A DNA stretch of 28,356 nt from Enterobacterales bacterium (GCA_900768635.1 CAAGDP010000050.1:1-28356); one strand, 5' to 3'; positions 16,193-23,967 are shown, counted from the first letter of the stretch. Numbers and translations: made by a program. The notes: generated by a model not told the origin, from the sequence alone.

Positions 16193-17689
16193 ATGAGTCA
16201 GGCCAAAATTTTAATAGTAGACGATGATGTTCGTCTTCGTGAGGCAATAGTTGATACGCTGAAAATCGGCGGTTATGACTGTGCAGAAGCTAATGATGGT
16301 CTTGAGGCATTACAAATTCTGGATCGTCAGAAAATTGATATGGTTATTTCTGATGTCCAGATGTCCGGTATGGATGGTCACACTCTTCTAACTAATATCA
16401 ACAGCCGTTATTCTACAATTCCCGTGCTGCTTATGACAGCTTATGCCAACATCGACGGGGCAGTCCGGGCTATGCGGGACGGTGCCATTGATTATCTTGC
16501 CAAACCTTTTTCACCGGAAGTTCTTCTTAATCAGGTAAGTCGTTATGTGCCGGCCAGAACTGTGGAAAAAAAGGATCCCGTATGGGGCGATGTAAGTACC
16601 GAAGCGCTACTGGCTCTGGCCACCAGAGTAGCCAGAACTGACGCATCGGTCATGATCACCGGTCCCAGCGGTTCGGGCAAAGAGGTTCTTTCCCGTTATA
16701 TTCATGACAGCTCTTCCCGTGCCGGGGAGCCTTTTGTAGCCATCAACTGTGCCGCCATTCCTGAAAGTATGCTGGAAGCTACTTTGTTTGGCTATGAAAA
16801 AGGCGCTTTTACCGGAGCTGTTCAGGCCTGTCCTGGTAAATTTGAACAGGCACAGAACGGAACGATTCTTCTGGATGAAATTACTGAAATGGATCTAGGG
16901 CTTCAGGCCAAACTGCTGCGTGTTCTTCAGGAGAAGGAAGTAGAACGTTTAGGCAGCAGAAAAACCATTAAGCTTAATGTGCGGGTGATTGCCACTTCCA
17001 ATCGCAATCTTAAGCAGGCGGTGTCTGAAGGTAAATTCCGGGAAGATCTTTACTATCGTCTTAACGTGTTTCCATTGTGCTGGAAAGCACTTAAGGATCG
17101 TCCCGGAGATATTATTCCCCTGGCTGAACATCTCCTGACTTCCCATGCCCGGGAGAATGGTGATCAGATCCCTGCCCTCAGCAGTGATGCACAGCAGTCT
17201 TTACTGGGATATGACTTTCCGGGAAATGTGAGAGAGTTGGACAATATTATGCAGCGAGCCATTATTTTGGCGACAGGGAATATTATTACCGCCAATGATT
17301 TGTTACTGGATGAAGGTAATATCTCTGAAAAACTGCTGAATAAGACCGGGAATGACAACAAAATCACAGAATCAGCAGTAAGTGACCTGCAAAAGACCAT
17401 AGATGGATCTGATTTTGCAGTTACTGATGTGAATAAGAATAACTTAACTGAAAATAAAGAGGAGGCAACAACCCTACCGATTGAAAATCTGGGCGGCGAG
17501 CTCAGACTTCAGGAAAACCAGATTATTCTCGACGCTCTAAAAGCATGTCAGGGTTCACGCAAAGAGGTTGCGGAACGTCTTGGAATTAGTCCAAGGACGC
17601 TTCGCTACAAAATAGCCAGAATGAGGGAAATGGGCTGCAAAATACCGGAAATAACAAAATTTGACAAGCCGTTACCTACTTTTGCCTGA
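16193..17689 (+). CDS. flrC: Sigma54-dependent flagellar response regulator FlrC/FleR
   Basis: Activates RNA polymerase-sigma54 at middle flagellar promoters after phosphorylation by FlrB. 498 residues. The receiver domain (1-115) has D10-D11, phospho-acceptor D54, T82 and K104. The AAA+ domain has a Walker A GPSGSGKE (157-164) and an intact sigma54-contact loop GAFTGA (204-209). A Fis-type helix-turn-helix ends the protein (GSRKEVAERLGISPRTLRYKI). A polar linker of about 70 residues joins the AAA+ and DNA-binding parts. ATG at 16193 follows AGGAG (16182-16186) by 6 nt. The gene directly follows flrB and ends in a strong terminator. Confidence 0.93.
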   Translation: MSQAKILIVDDDVRLREAIVDTLKIGGYDCAEANDGLEALQILDRQKIDMVISDVQMSGMDGHTLLTNINSRYSTIPVLLMTAYANIDGAVRAMRDGAIDYLAKPFSPEVLLNQVSRYVPARTVEKKDPVWGDVSTEALLALATRVARTDASVMITGPSGSGKEVLSRYIHDSSSRAGEPFVAINCAAIPESMLEATLFGYEKGAFTGAVQACPGKFEQAQNGTILLDEITEMDLGLQAKLLRVLQEKEVERLGSRKTIKLNVRVIATSNRNLKQAVSEGKFREDLYYRLNVFPLCWKALKDRPGDIIPLAEHLLTSHARENGDQIPALSSDAQQSLLGYDFPGNVRELDNIMQRAIILATGNIITANDLLLDEGNISEKLLNKTGNDNKITESAVSDLQKTIDGSDFAVTDVNKNNLTENKEEATTLPIENLGGELRLQENQIILDALKACQGSRKEVAERLGISPRTLRYKIARMREMGCKIPEITKFDKPLPTFA

Positions 17690-17712
17690 GATACTTTTTA
17701 CAGAGCTTTTTT

Positions 17713-17753
17713 CGGCCGGTTGACTGCTTCACCGCGGTTCAACGGCCTTTTTT
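17713..17753 (+). terminator. Strong intrinsic terminator of flrBC
   Basis: GGCC-G-GTTGA (17714-17723) pairs with TCAAC-GGCC (17739-17747) with one bulged G, followed by six T (17748-17753), 24 nt after the flrC stop. On the minus strand the hairpin is followed by an A-run, so it does not serve pseC. Confidence 0.85.
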
Positions 17754-17775
17754 GATCCCTGTTAAGGTGGCAGAT

Positions 17776-18906
17776 TTACAGCAACTGTGTAAGATCTGCA
17801 ACAACCTTATGAAGATCCTCTATTGTCAAAGCCGGACATAAAGGCAAGGTGAGAATCCTCTGATAGAAAGCTTCCGCTTCCTTCAGCGGCTGATAGCGTC
17901 CCGTTTTCCGGTAGTAAGGCTGGTGATATACAGGAATGTAATGAACATTAGTTCCGATCCCCCTGGCCCGGAGTCCGTCAAAAACTTTTTTCCTCCGGGA
18001 GGCGTCCACTTTTATGATAAAGAGATGATAGGCACACCGGCGATCTGCATATCGGGCAGGAAGTTCCAAAGGCAGAGAGGAAAGATGATCAAAGTAAAAA
18101 TCCGCATACTTATTACGGATGGTAATCCACTGATCCAGCTTTTTAAGCTGGGAAAGTCCTAAGGCGGCATTAATTTCCGGCAGACGGTAGTTGTATCCCA
18201 GCTCCAGCTGTTCGTAATACCAGTCGCCCTCAGGAATATTTTCCATAAGTTCCGGATCTCGGGTGATGCCGTGGCAACCGAAAAGGCGAAGTTTTTCCGC
18301 CAGTTTTTCATTACAGGTAAGAGCCATTCCTCCTTCTGCAGTAGTTATGGCTTTTACCGGGTGAAAGCTGAATACTGTAATGTCAGAATATCGGCAGCTG
18401 CCGATTTTACTACCCTGATATTCACCGCCCAGAGCATGGCAGGCGTCTTCGATTACATAAAAACCATATTCTTTACTTAACTGCCGGATCTTTTGCATAT
18501 CCGCACTTAATCCCGCCAGATGAACCACAATCACTGCCTTGGGGATTTTTACTGCAGTTTTAAGCTTCTTTTCCAGAGCTTGGGCGCTCATATTTCCGGT
18601 CTGGTATTCCACATCCACAAAATCTACTGTTGCTCCACAGTAAAGCGCACAGTTGGCTGAAGCTACAAATGTGACAGGGGAGGTCCATACTTCATCCTCA
18701 GGACCAATTCCCAGTGCCAGACAGGATATATGCAATGCGGCGGTTCCGGAATTGACTCCCACGGCAAAGGATGCTCCGCAGTAGGAAGCAACAGCTTTTT
18801 CAAACTGGTGGACTATCGGTCCCTGAGTAATAAGGGGAGACTGTAAAGCCTGTACTACCGCATCAATATCTTCACTGGAAATTATCTGCTTACCATAGGG
18901 GATCAT
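17776..18906 (-). CDS. pseC: UDP-4-amino-4,6-dideoxy-N-acetyl-beta-L-altrosamine transaminase
   Basis: PLP-dependent sugar aminotransferase for the second step of CMP-pseudaminic acid synthesis: it aminates the 4-keto sugar made by PseB, using glutamate. 376 residues, DegT/DnrJ/EryC1 fold. The PLP lysine is K185 in SFHPVKAITTAEGG. Other fold marks are VNSGTAALH (51-59), EDACHALGG (153-161) and GYNYRLPEINAALG. Pseudaminic acid decorates flagellin in polarly flagellated bacteria, which agrees with the flrBC and flrA genes on either side. The start codon overlaps the pseB stop by 4 bp (ATGA), so the two are translationally coupled. The later pathway genes (pseF, pseG, pseH, pseI) are not in the window. 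Confidence 0.92.
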   Translation of the reverse strand: MIPYGKQIISSEDIDAVVQALQSPLITQGPIVHQFEKAVASYCGASFAVGVNSGTAALHISCLALGIGPEDEVWTSPVTFVASANCALYCGATVDFVDVEYQTGNMSAQALEKKLKTAVKIPKAVIVVHLAGLSADMQKIRQLSKEYGFYVIEDACHALGGEYQGSKIGSCRYSDITVFSFHPVKAITTAEGGMALTCNEKLAEKLRLFGCHGITRDPELMENIPEGDWYYEQLELGYNYRLPEINAALGLSQLKKLDQWITIRNKYADFYFDHLSSLPLELPARYADRRCAYHLFIIKVDASRRKKVFDGLRARGIGTNVHYIPVYHQPYYRKTGRYQPLKEAEAFYQRILTLPLCPALTIEDLHKVVADLTQLL

Positions 18907-19901
18907 ATTCTGAGCCTCTCATTGATGCTTTTAATTTCCTCTACTGTCAGATAATGAGGGTTATTGAAGGAATTGTATTCAAACATCTCCTGAACCGGAC
19001 GACCTTCTTCACCGGTGGCATCAATAAGATAATTTGCCTCAAAGCTTTTAATAATGGTAGGTTTGATGACAAAGTGATCCTTAAATTCCAAAGTGTGGTA
19101 GGCATCATCAGCCGGACACATAATTTCATGGATTTTCTCACCGGGACGGATCCCCACAATTTTTATAGGAAGTTCCGGTGCCATTGCTCTGGCCAGATCT
19201 ACTATACGAATGGATGGGATTTTGGGAACAAAAATTTCGCCGCCATGCATACGTACCAGATTTTTGATGACAAACATAATGGCATCATCCAAAGGGAGCC
19301 AGAATCTTGTCATATCCCGGTGGGTGATAGGAAGTTCTGTTACTCCGTTATTTATCAGCTTGCGGAAAAATGGGACCACTGATCCCCGGGATCCGATAAC
19401 ATTGCCGTAGCGCACTACGGAAAAACGGGTGCGGTTTAATCCCACCATATTGTTACCGGCTACAAAAAGCTTGTCGGAGCAGAGCTTGGTTGCCCCGTAA
19501 AGGTTGATGGGATTGGCAGCCTTGTCAGTGGAAAGGGCTATGACCTTGTCTACATTACAGCTTATGGCTGCATCAATTACATTGCTGGCGCCGATAACAT
19601 TGGTTTTGATACATTCCATAGGATTGTATTCTGCAGTGGGAACCTGCTTTAAAGCTGCGGCATGAATTACAATATCCACGCCGTTCATAGCTTTTTTAAG
19701 ACGATCCAGATCTCTGATGTCCCCTATAAAGTAACGCATGCAGGGAGCATTAAATACCTGAGACATTTCAAACTGCTTAAGTTCATCCCGGGAATAGACT
19801 ATGACTTTCTGGGGCTGGTATTTAGTCAGTACGGTGGCGATAAATTTTTTTCCGAATGAGCCGGTGCCACCTGTGATGAGTATCGTCTTTCCGTTGAGCA
19901 T
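18903..19901 (-). CDS. pseB: UDP-N-acetylglucosamine 4,6-dehydratase (inverting)
   Basis: First enzyme of the pseudaminic acid pathway: it oxidises, dehydrates and C5-epimerises UDP-GlcNAc to the 4-keto-L-altro sugar with bound NADP. 332 residues, extended short-chain dehydrogenase fold. The nucleotide site is GGTGSFG (11-17); the catalytic set includes T125, D126, K127 in LSTDKAANP and Y135/K139 in YGATK, matching the FlaA1/PseB subgroup rather than the large membrane-bound FlaA1-type dehydratases. It is the first gene of a two-gene operon with pseC. A perfect 11-bp inverted repeat lies about 50 bp upstream and may be an operator. Confidence 0.93.
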   Translation of the reverse strand: MLNGKTILITGGTGSFGKKFIATVLTKYQPQKVIVYSRDELKQFEMSQVFNAPCMRYFIGDIRDLDRLKKAMNGVDIVIHAAALKQVPTAEYNPMECIKTNVIGASNVIDAAISCNVDKVIALSTDKAANPINLYGATKLCSDKLFVAGNNMVGLNRTRFSVVRYGNVIGSRGSVVPFFRKLINNGVTELPITHRDMTRFWLPLDDAIMFVIKNLVRMHGGEIFVPKIPSIRIVDLARAMAPELPIKIVGIRPGEKIHEIMCPADDAYHTLEFKDHFVIKPTIIKSFEANYLIDATGEEGRPVQEMFEYNSFNNPHYLTVEEIKSINERLRI

Positions 19902-19952
19902 GATTTTCTTCTTATGATGGATAGGTTAATACAAACATACATAACTGACAGG

Positions 19953-19984
19953 TTGGAAAATCCCGCAATTACCGGATTTTCCAA
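19953..19984. promoter_or_regulatory. Perfect 11-bp dyad upstream of pseB
   Basis: TTGGAAAATCC (19953-19963) and GGATTTTCCAA (19974-19984) form a perfect inverted repeat with a 10-nt centre, 51 bp before the pseB start. There is no T-run on either side. Likely an operator or leader hairpin of pseBC; the binding protein is unknown. Confidence 0.4.
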
Positions 19985-20083
19985 AGCATACAGTAATTTT
20001 CCTCATTGTGTCATAAAATCCTGATTAAGGCAGGTACTTTGATCGCAAAATATTGATTACAGCAGGCCGGCCGGGATAATTTA

Positions 20084-20251
20084 ATGGTTAAATCATACCC
20101 CATGGAAAGAAGGCACGCTTCTGCAGAAGAAGGAGTAACTCCCAGTATTTTCAGTATTTTTCCCGGTGACATATTTCATCCTGATACGGATGCTATTTTT
20201 TTGACGCAGGACATTTTTTTGACGAAAGATCAAAGTTTTTTAAAGATCTAA
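20084..20251 (+). CDS. Candidate small ORF of 55 codons upstream of flrA
   Basis: ATG 20084 to TAA 20249-20251 codes a 55-residue peptide beginning MVKSYPMERRHASAEEG. Two internal DNA repeats fall in frame: AGTATTTT(C/T) twice gives SIFSIF, and an 18-bp tandem gives IFLTQD-IFLTKD. The ribosome site is weak (GGGA, 7 nt upstream). No family is recognised. It may be a real small protein, a degraded gene, or non-coding leader DNA whose repeats happen to stay in frame. Confidence 0.25.
   Translation: MVKSYPMERRHASAEEGVTPSIFSIFPGDIFHPDTDAIFLTQDIFLTKDQSFLKI
20194..20229 (+). repeat. 18-bp tandem duplication before flrA
   Basis: Two adjacent 18-bp units (20194-20211 and 20212-20229) agree at 15 of 18 positions and share ATTTTTTTGACG. 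Each contains TTGACG, a good sigma70 -35 hexamer, so the repeat may offer two alternative -35 elements about 110-130 bp before flrA. No convincing -10 follows at 17 bp. Confidence 0.6.
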
Positions 20252-20330
20252 AGCTTAGAATCTAACCAGATCAGATAGAATATTTTCTTTTCATGTTGTA
20301 CTGTCTTTAACCTTACTGTTCGGATCGGTT

Positions 20331-21848
20331 ATGAATTTTTCAGGTAATCTTTTAATTGTGGATAGCGACGAGGAAGAACGTCGTCAGATTGAGACCATAG
20401 CAAAATTTATGGGCATCAGCTGGCAGAGTGGCAGTGAAGAGGATTGCCTAGCCTATTTAAGTGATTCCAATGATCAGACTGCTGTTCTGACCGGCAGGCT
20501 GCTGTCGTCATCTTTGCCGGAACTGCTGGTTAAATATCCCAGGGTGCCCTTTATCGGTATTAATTTAAAAGAGGAATATCGCAATTCCAATATGATGGGA
20601 TCTCTGGCGGTTCCTTTTGAACTGGAAGATTTTATGCAGCAGCTACGCTACTGCCAGTCCTTTTTTTCTCTTCATCCCCGGAAATCCTCGGATCAGGATC
20701 GGAATAACGAGCTCCTGAAATTACTGGTAGGCAAAGGTTCTGCAATTAGGGAGGTTCGTCATCTGATAGAGCAGGTGGCAACTACCGATGCTAATGTGCT
20801 GATTTTAGGGGAATCCGGAACAGGTAAGGAAGTGGTTGCCCGATCTGTGCACCTTCTTTCCAAACGAAGCAAGGGACCTTTTGTTCCCATTAACTGCGGG
20901 GCAATTCCGCCGGAACTGCTGGAATCCGAACTTTTCGGACATGAAAAAGGTGCTTTTACCGGCGCCATCACCTCCCGTAAGGGGCGTTTCGAGATGGCGG
21001 AGGGAGGAACAATTTTCCTGGATGAAATAGGAGACATGCCTCTTCCTATGCAGGTTAAACTCCTGCGGGTTCTTCAGGAACGTTACTTTGAACGGGTGGG
21101 CGGCAATCATCAGATCAAAGCTGATGTGCGGGTAATTGCAGCAACTCATCGTAATCTGGAGGAAATGATTCAGGATGGAAAGTTCCGGGAGGACCTTTTT
21201 TACCGTCTTAATGTTTTTCCTATTGAAACTCCGGCTCTTCGGGAGCGTGCCGATGACATTCCCCTGCTGTTGCAGGAATTTGTAAGTCGTCATGCCCTGA
21301 CCCATCAGGTGGGATTGCGTTTCACTCAGCGGGCAGTCTCTTCCCTGATGCAGCATAAGTGGCCGGGCAATGTTCGAGAACTGTCCAATCTGGTGGAAAG
21401 AATGATGATCCTTCACCCTGACGCCGTAGTGGATGATGTGGATCTTCCTCTTAAATATCAGTATGGAGTTGAACAGCCGGAGGAGGATGATTCACCGGCT
21501 GCCGAGCGTGATGCCCTTCTGAATATTTTTTCTGATGAGGAGCCTTTAAAGGAGAAATCCTCAGCTGAAGACAGGGATGCAACAGTGGGCTCCTCCTTTT
21601 CCAGAAAATCTTCATCTGCAGATCAGGATTCCTTTGCGGCCATGGAAGAGGCAGCTTTTTCAGGTGTTTTGCCGGAGGAAGGAGTCAACCTTAAGGATAT
21701 GCTGGCGGAGATGGAAGTCAATATGATTAAACAGGCCCTGACCAAGGTGGGAGGAATAACCGCCCGGGCAGCCGATCTTCTTGGCATGCGGCGTACTACT
21801 CTGGTGGAAAAAATGAAAAAATATGGAATTGCAGCCAGAGACTGTTAG
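20331..21848 (+). CDS. flrA: Master flagellar sigma54 activator FlrA/FleQ
   Basis: Top regulator of polar flagellar synthesis; with sigma54 it activates flrBC and early flagellar genes. 505 residues. The N-terminal FleQ-type pseudo-receiver domain (1-115, with LLIVDSDEEE and VPFIGIN) lacks the phospho-acceptor aspartate. The AAA+ domain has Walker A GESGTGKE (160-167) and GAFTGA (207-212). A Fis-type helix-turn-helix (GGITARAADLLGMRRTTL) ends the protein. An unusually long, acidic and serine-rich linker (about residues 383-455) joins the last two domains. The FleQ c-di-GMP motif LFRSL reads LLKLL here (128-132), and the Arg-Asn after Walker A reads R171-S172. It is separated from flrBC by pseCB on the other strand. 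Confidence 0.92.
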   Translation: MNFSGNLLIVDSDEEERRQIETIAKFMGISWQSGSEEDCLAYLSDSNDQTAVLTGRLLSSSLPELLVKYPRVPFIGINLKEEYRNSNMMGSLAVPFELEDFMQQLRYCQSFFSLHPRKSSDQDRNNELLKLLVGKGSAIREVRHLIEQVATTDANVLILGESGTGKEVVARSVHLLSKRSKGPFVPINCGAIPPELLESELFGHEKGAFTGAITSRKGRFEMAEGGTIFLDEIGDMPLPMQVKLLRVLQERYFERVGGNHQIKADVRVIAATHRNLEEMIQDGKFREDLFYRLNVFPIETPALRERADDIPLLLQEFVSRHALTHQVGLRFTQRAVSSLMQHKWPGNVRELSNLVERMMILHPDAVVDDVDLPLKYQYGVEQPEEDDSPAAERDALLNIFSDEEPLKEKSSAEDRDATVGSSFSRKSSSADQDSFAAMEEAAFSGVLPEEGVNLKDMLAEMEVNMIKQALTKVGGITARAADLLGMRRTTLVEKMKKYGIAARDC

Positions 21849-21886
21849 GGATCATCTCCTTTTTAGATTTTCATAATCAGTTAAAT

Positions 21887-21912
21887 AAAAAGCCAGCATA
21901 AGCTGGCTTTAT
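21887..21912. terminator. Shared bidirectional terminator of flrA and pyk
   Basis: AAAGCCAGC and GCTGGCTTT form a 9-bp stem around ATAA (centre near 21899). On the minus strand, after pyk, the stem runs into five T; on the plus strand, after flrA, it is followed by TTTATTATT. It lies between the two convergent genes. Confidence 0.8.
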
Positions 21913-21937
21913 TATTAATCAATTAACGGATCACTTA

Positions 21938-23356
21938 TTACAGTACATGTACAGATGCAGTGTTGGTATGTCCGGATGGAACTAATGCACCGGAAACCAT
22001 AACAATTCTGTCACCCGGCTTGGCAAGATCAAGCTCCAGAGCTAACTTCTTACCCAGCTTGAAGAATTCGTCAGTGTTATTAAATTCTTCAGAAATAACA
22101 TAAGGAATTACACCTTTAACAGGACAAAGCTGTTTTGCAGTCTTCAGGTTAGGAGTAATTGCCAGAATAGGAGCTGCAGGGAAGTACTTGCGAACCTTCT
22201 GAGCGGTGTTGCCATGACGGGTTGTTACTACAATAAGAGATGCATCAGTAGTTTCAGCGGTCTTAACAGCACCACGGCATACAGCTTCAGTAATGTGCTT
22301 CTTAACAAAGCTCTTTTCTTCAATATCAAGACGAACACGAACATATGGATCAGTTCTTTCGCAAATGGTGTTCATGGTCTTAACAGCTTCTTCCGGATAT
22401 TTACCCTTGGCAGATTCACCGGAAAGCATAACAGCATCAGTACCGTCCAGAATAGCGTTGGCTACGTCACCGGCTTCAGCACGGGTTGGACGTGGGTTCT
22501 TCTGCATGGATTCAAGCATCTGAGTAGCAGTAATTACAAACTTGCCTGCCTTGTTACACTTGTTGATGATCATCTTCTGAGCGAAAATTACGTCCTGGAA
22601 TGGAATTTCCACGCCCATATCACCACGGGCAACCATAATACCGTCAGAAACTTCCAGAATTTCATCAAAGTTATTGAGACCTTCCTGATTTTCAATCTTG
22701 GAAATGATCTTAATATCATTACCGCCATTGGTATCCAGGAATTTACGGATATTAAGTACGTCTTCCTTCTTTCTGATAAAGGATGCCGCAATAAAATCAA
22801 CTTCACGTTCGCAACCGAAACGCAGATCGATTTCATCCTTTTCAGCCAAAGCTGGCAGAGAAGTGATTACATTAGGGAGGTTAACACCCTTGTGAGCTCC
22901 CAGAACACCGGAGTTCTGTACAGTACAGATAATATCGTTACCCTTGATTTCATTTACGGTAAGACCGATAAGACCGTCGTCAAGAAGAACAGTGTTGCCT
23001 GGCTTCAGATCCCGGTTAAGATTAGGATAGGTAACAGCAACCTTATGTTCATCACCCACAAAATCCTGATCAACAGTAAGGATGAACTGATTACCGGCCT
23101 GAAGGGTTACGTCCTTGTCATCTACCAAATCCTTGGTACGGATTTCCGGACCTTTGGTATCGAGCAGTATTGCACAGATTTTGCCAGTTTCAGCCATAAG
23201 AGAACGGAGAGTGATCATACGTCCGCCGTGTTCCCAGAAGTCACCATGGGAGAAGTTCAGACGCATAACATTCATGCCTGCAGCCAGAAGCTTGGACATC
23301 ATAAGTTTATTTTCGGACTTTGGTCCGATGGTGCATACGATTTTGGTTTTTTTCAT
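21938..23356 (-). CDS. pykF: Pyruvate kinase (PykF type)
   Basis: Converts phosphoenolpyruvate and ADP to pyruvate and ATP at the end of glycolysis. 472 residues, against 470 for E. coli PykF. Family marks: KIVCTIGP at the N-terminus, MRLNFSHG, LLDTKGPEIRT, the active-site segment IISKIENQEG near residue 218, VARGDMGVE and ITATQMLESM. The C-terminal allosteric domain is complete and ends in GHTNTASVHVL. Codon use is visibly stricter than in neighbours, fitting high expression. A sigma70 promoter lies 107-135 bp upstream, and a 7-bp hairpin sits in the leader just before the ribosome site. The gene shares its terminator with flrA. The choice between pykF and pykA paralogues rests on resemblance only. 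Confidence 0.96.
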   Translation of the reverse strand: MKKTKIVCTIGPKSENKLMMSKLLAAGMNVMRLNFSHGDFWEHGGRMITLRSLMAETGKICAILLDTKGPEIRTKDLVDDKDVTLQAGNQFILTVDQDFVGDEHKVAVTYPNLNRDLKPGNTVLLDDGLIGLTVNEIKGNDIICTVQNSGVLGAHKGVNLPNVITSLPALAEKDEIDLRFGCEREVDFIAASFIRKKEDVLNIRKFLDTNGGNDIKIISKIENQEGLNNFDEILEVSDGIMVARGDMGVEIPFQDVIFAQKMIINKCNKAGKFVITATQMLESMQKNPRPTRAEAGDVANAILDGTDAVMLSGESAKGKYPEEAVKTMNTICERTDPYVRVRLDIEEKSFVKKHITEAVCRGAVKTAETTDASLIVVTTRHGNTAQKVRKYFPAAPILAITPNLKTAKQLCPVKGVIPYVISEEFNNTDEFFKLGKKLALELDLAKPGDRIVMVSGALVPSGHTNTASVHVL

Positions 23357-23368
23357 TCGATACCTGGT

Positions 23369-23391
23369 ATTACCCTGTTTTCCCGGGTAAT
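23369..23391 (-). promoter_or_regulatory. Leader hairpin or operator of pyk
   Basis: ATTACCC (23369-23375) and GGGTAAT (23385-23391) are perfect inverted copies with a 9-nt centre, 13-35 nt before the pyk ATG. In RNA the hairpin would end close to the ribosome binding site (AGG, about 6 nt before the ATG) and could limit access to it. Confidence 0.35.
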
Positions 23392-23462
23392 ATCCGCCTC
23401 CAAAAGTTATTAAATGATACAGGGAAGTTAATATAAATTAGTTTGATACTTCAATGGCGCAT

Positions 23463-23491
23463 ATTCTAAAGAAAAAAAAGTGATTTGTCAC
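23463..23491 (-). promoter_or_regulatory. Sigma70 promoter of pyk
   Basis: Read on the minus strand: -35 GTGACA (23491-23486), 17-bp spacer, -10 TAGAAT (23468-23463), each 5 of 6 to consensus. Transcription would start near 23456, giving a leader of about 100 nt. The -35 end is 39 bp from the MITE-like element. Confidence 0.6.
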
Positions 23492-23521
23492 AAATTTTAT
23501 TAATTTTTCCGTTGTTACGGT

Positions 23522-23709
23522 TCATCCTTAGTTACTATTCACAACCATCCATGTGAGAAAATAATGGCTCTTTCTAAATTTTTGTTGATAGACTGACTTT
23601 TATCATCAGAAAACCTCCTGCTTGAATCCATTATTTAAGGAAGAAGCAGTCATCATCAGGGTAAATATTAGACAAAAATGCTTAAGGTGTGAATAGTAAA
23701 TCATCCTTA
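23522..23709. mobile_element. MITE-like element with 12-bp inverted ends and 9-bp target duplication
   Basis: A 170-bp segment (23531-23700) begins G-TTACTATTCACA (23531-23543) and ends TGTGAATAGTAA-A (23688-23700), so its ends are perfect 12-bp inverted repeats one base in from the edge. Directly outside on both sides is the same 9-mer TCATCCTTA (23522-23530 and 23701-23709), as expected of a target-site duplication. The inside codes for nothing recognisable. Non-autonomous insertion elements (MITEs) look like this. The parent insertion-sequence family cannot be named from the ends alone. No second copy is present in the window. Confidence 0.6.
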
Positions 23710-23734
23710 TTCTTCTTTTGCGGAATCCGTCATC

Positions 23735-23950
23735 ATGCAGCTTTTCCGGACCGCGTTGCGTAAAGCAGGATCGGAAGGTTACACAGGATGTTGTCTGTCG
23801 GATCTGAGTGGCGATGTACCTGAAGCTGTTGAGCTTTTTGAACCGTATCTGTTTCAGGTTTTCCAGCCGGTTTTACTTATCAGATTAAGGATGCAGTTTA
23901 CCTGCATAACTATGGATCTGAGTGATACTTTCTCTGAAAAATTTTCCTGA
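23735..23950 (+). CDS. Doubtful 71-codon ORF after the MITE-like element
   Basis: Codes MQLFRTALRKAGSEGYTGCC and so on, 71 residues, with codon choice similar to neighbours (GAT, CTG, GAA, GGT). There is no good ribosome site (GCGGA about 13 nt upstream) and no family is recognised. It begins 25 bp after the right-hand 9-bp repeat. It may be a gene remnant or chance. Confidence 0.2.
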   Translation: MQLFRTALRKAGSEGYTGCCLSDLSGDVPEAVELFEPYLFQVFQPVLLIRLRMQFTCITMDLSDTFSEKFS

Positions 23951-23958
23951 ATATTTTG

Positions 23959-23967
23959 TGTTATAAT
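23959..23967 (+). promoter_or_regulatory. Extended -10 promoter of the membrane protein gene
   Basis: TGTTATAAT is a perfect extended -10 element (TGnTATAAT). The region 17 bp upstream does not match a -35, which extended -10 promoters tolerate. Transcription would start near 23974, about 20 nt before the gene. Confidence 0.6.

Noticed and set aside
20111..20124. GGCACGCTTCTGC before flrA as a sigma54 promoter
   Set aside because: GG and GC are separated by 9 bases rather than 10, and the -12 context lacks TTGC.
20805..21416. A 203-codon minus-strand frame inside flrA
   Set aside because: Shadow of the conserved AAA+ coding region; no independent support.
22214..23413. A 399-codon open frame on the plus strand, antisense to pyk
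   Set aside because: It lies entirely over pyk, whose biased codon use removes stops from the opposite frame. Its translation resembles no protein and has no ribosome site or promoter.
23481..23492. GTGA-TTTG-TCAC as a CRP or FNR site
   Set aside because: The spacer is 4 bases instead of 6 for CRP, and the half-sites do not fit FNR; the bases are better explained as the pyk -35 region.
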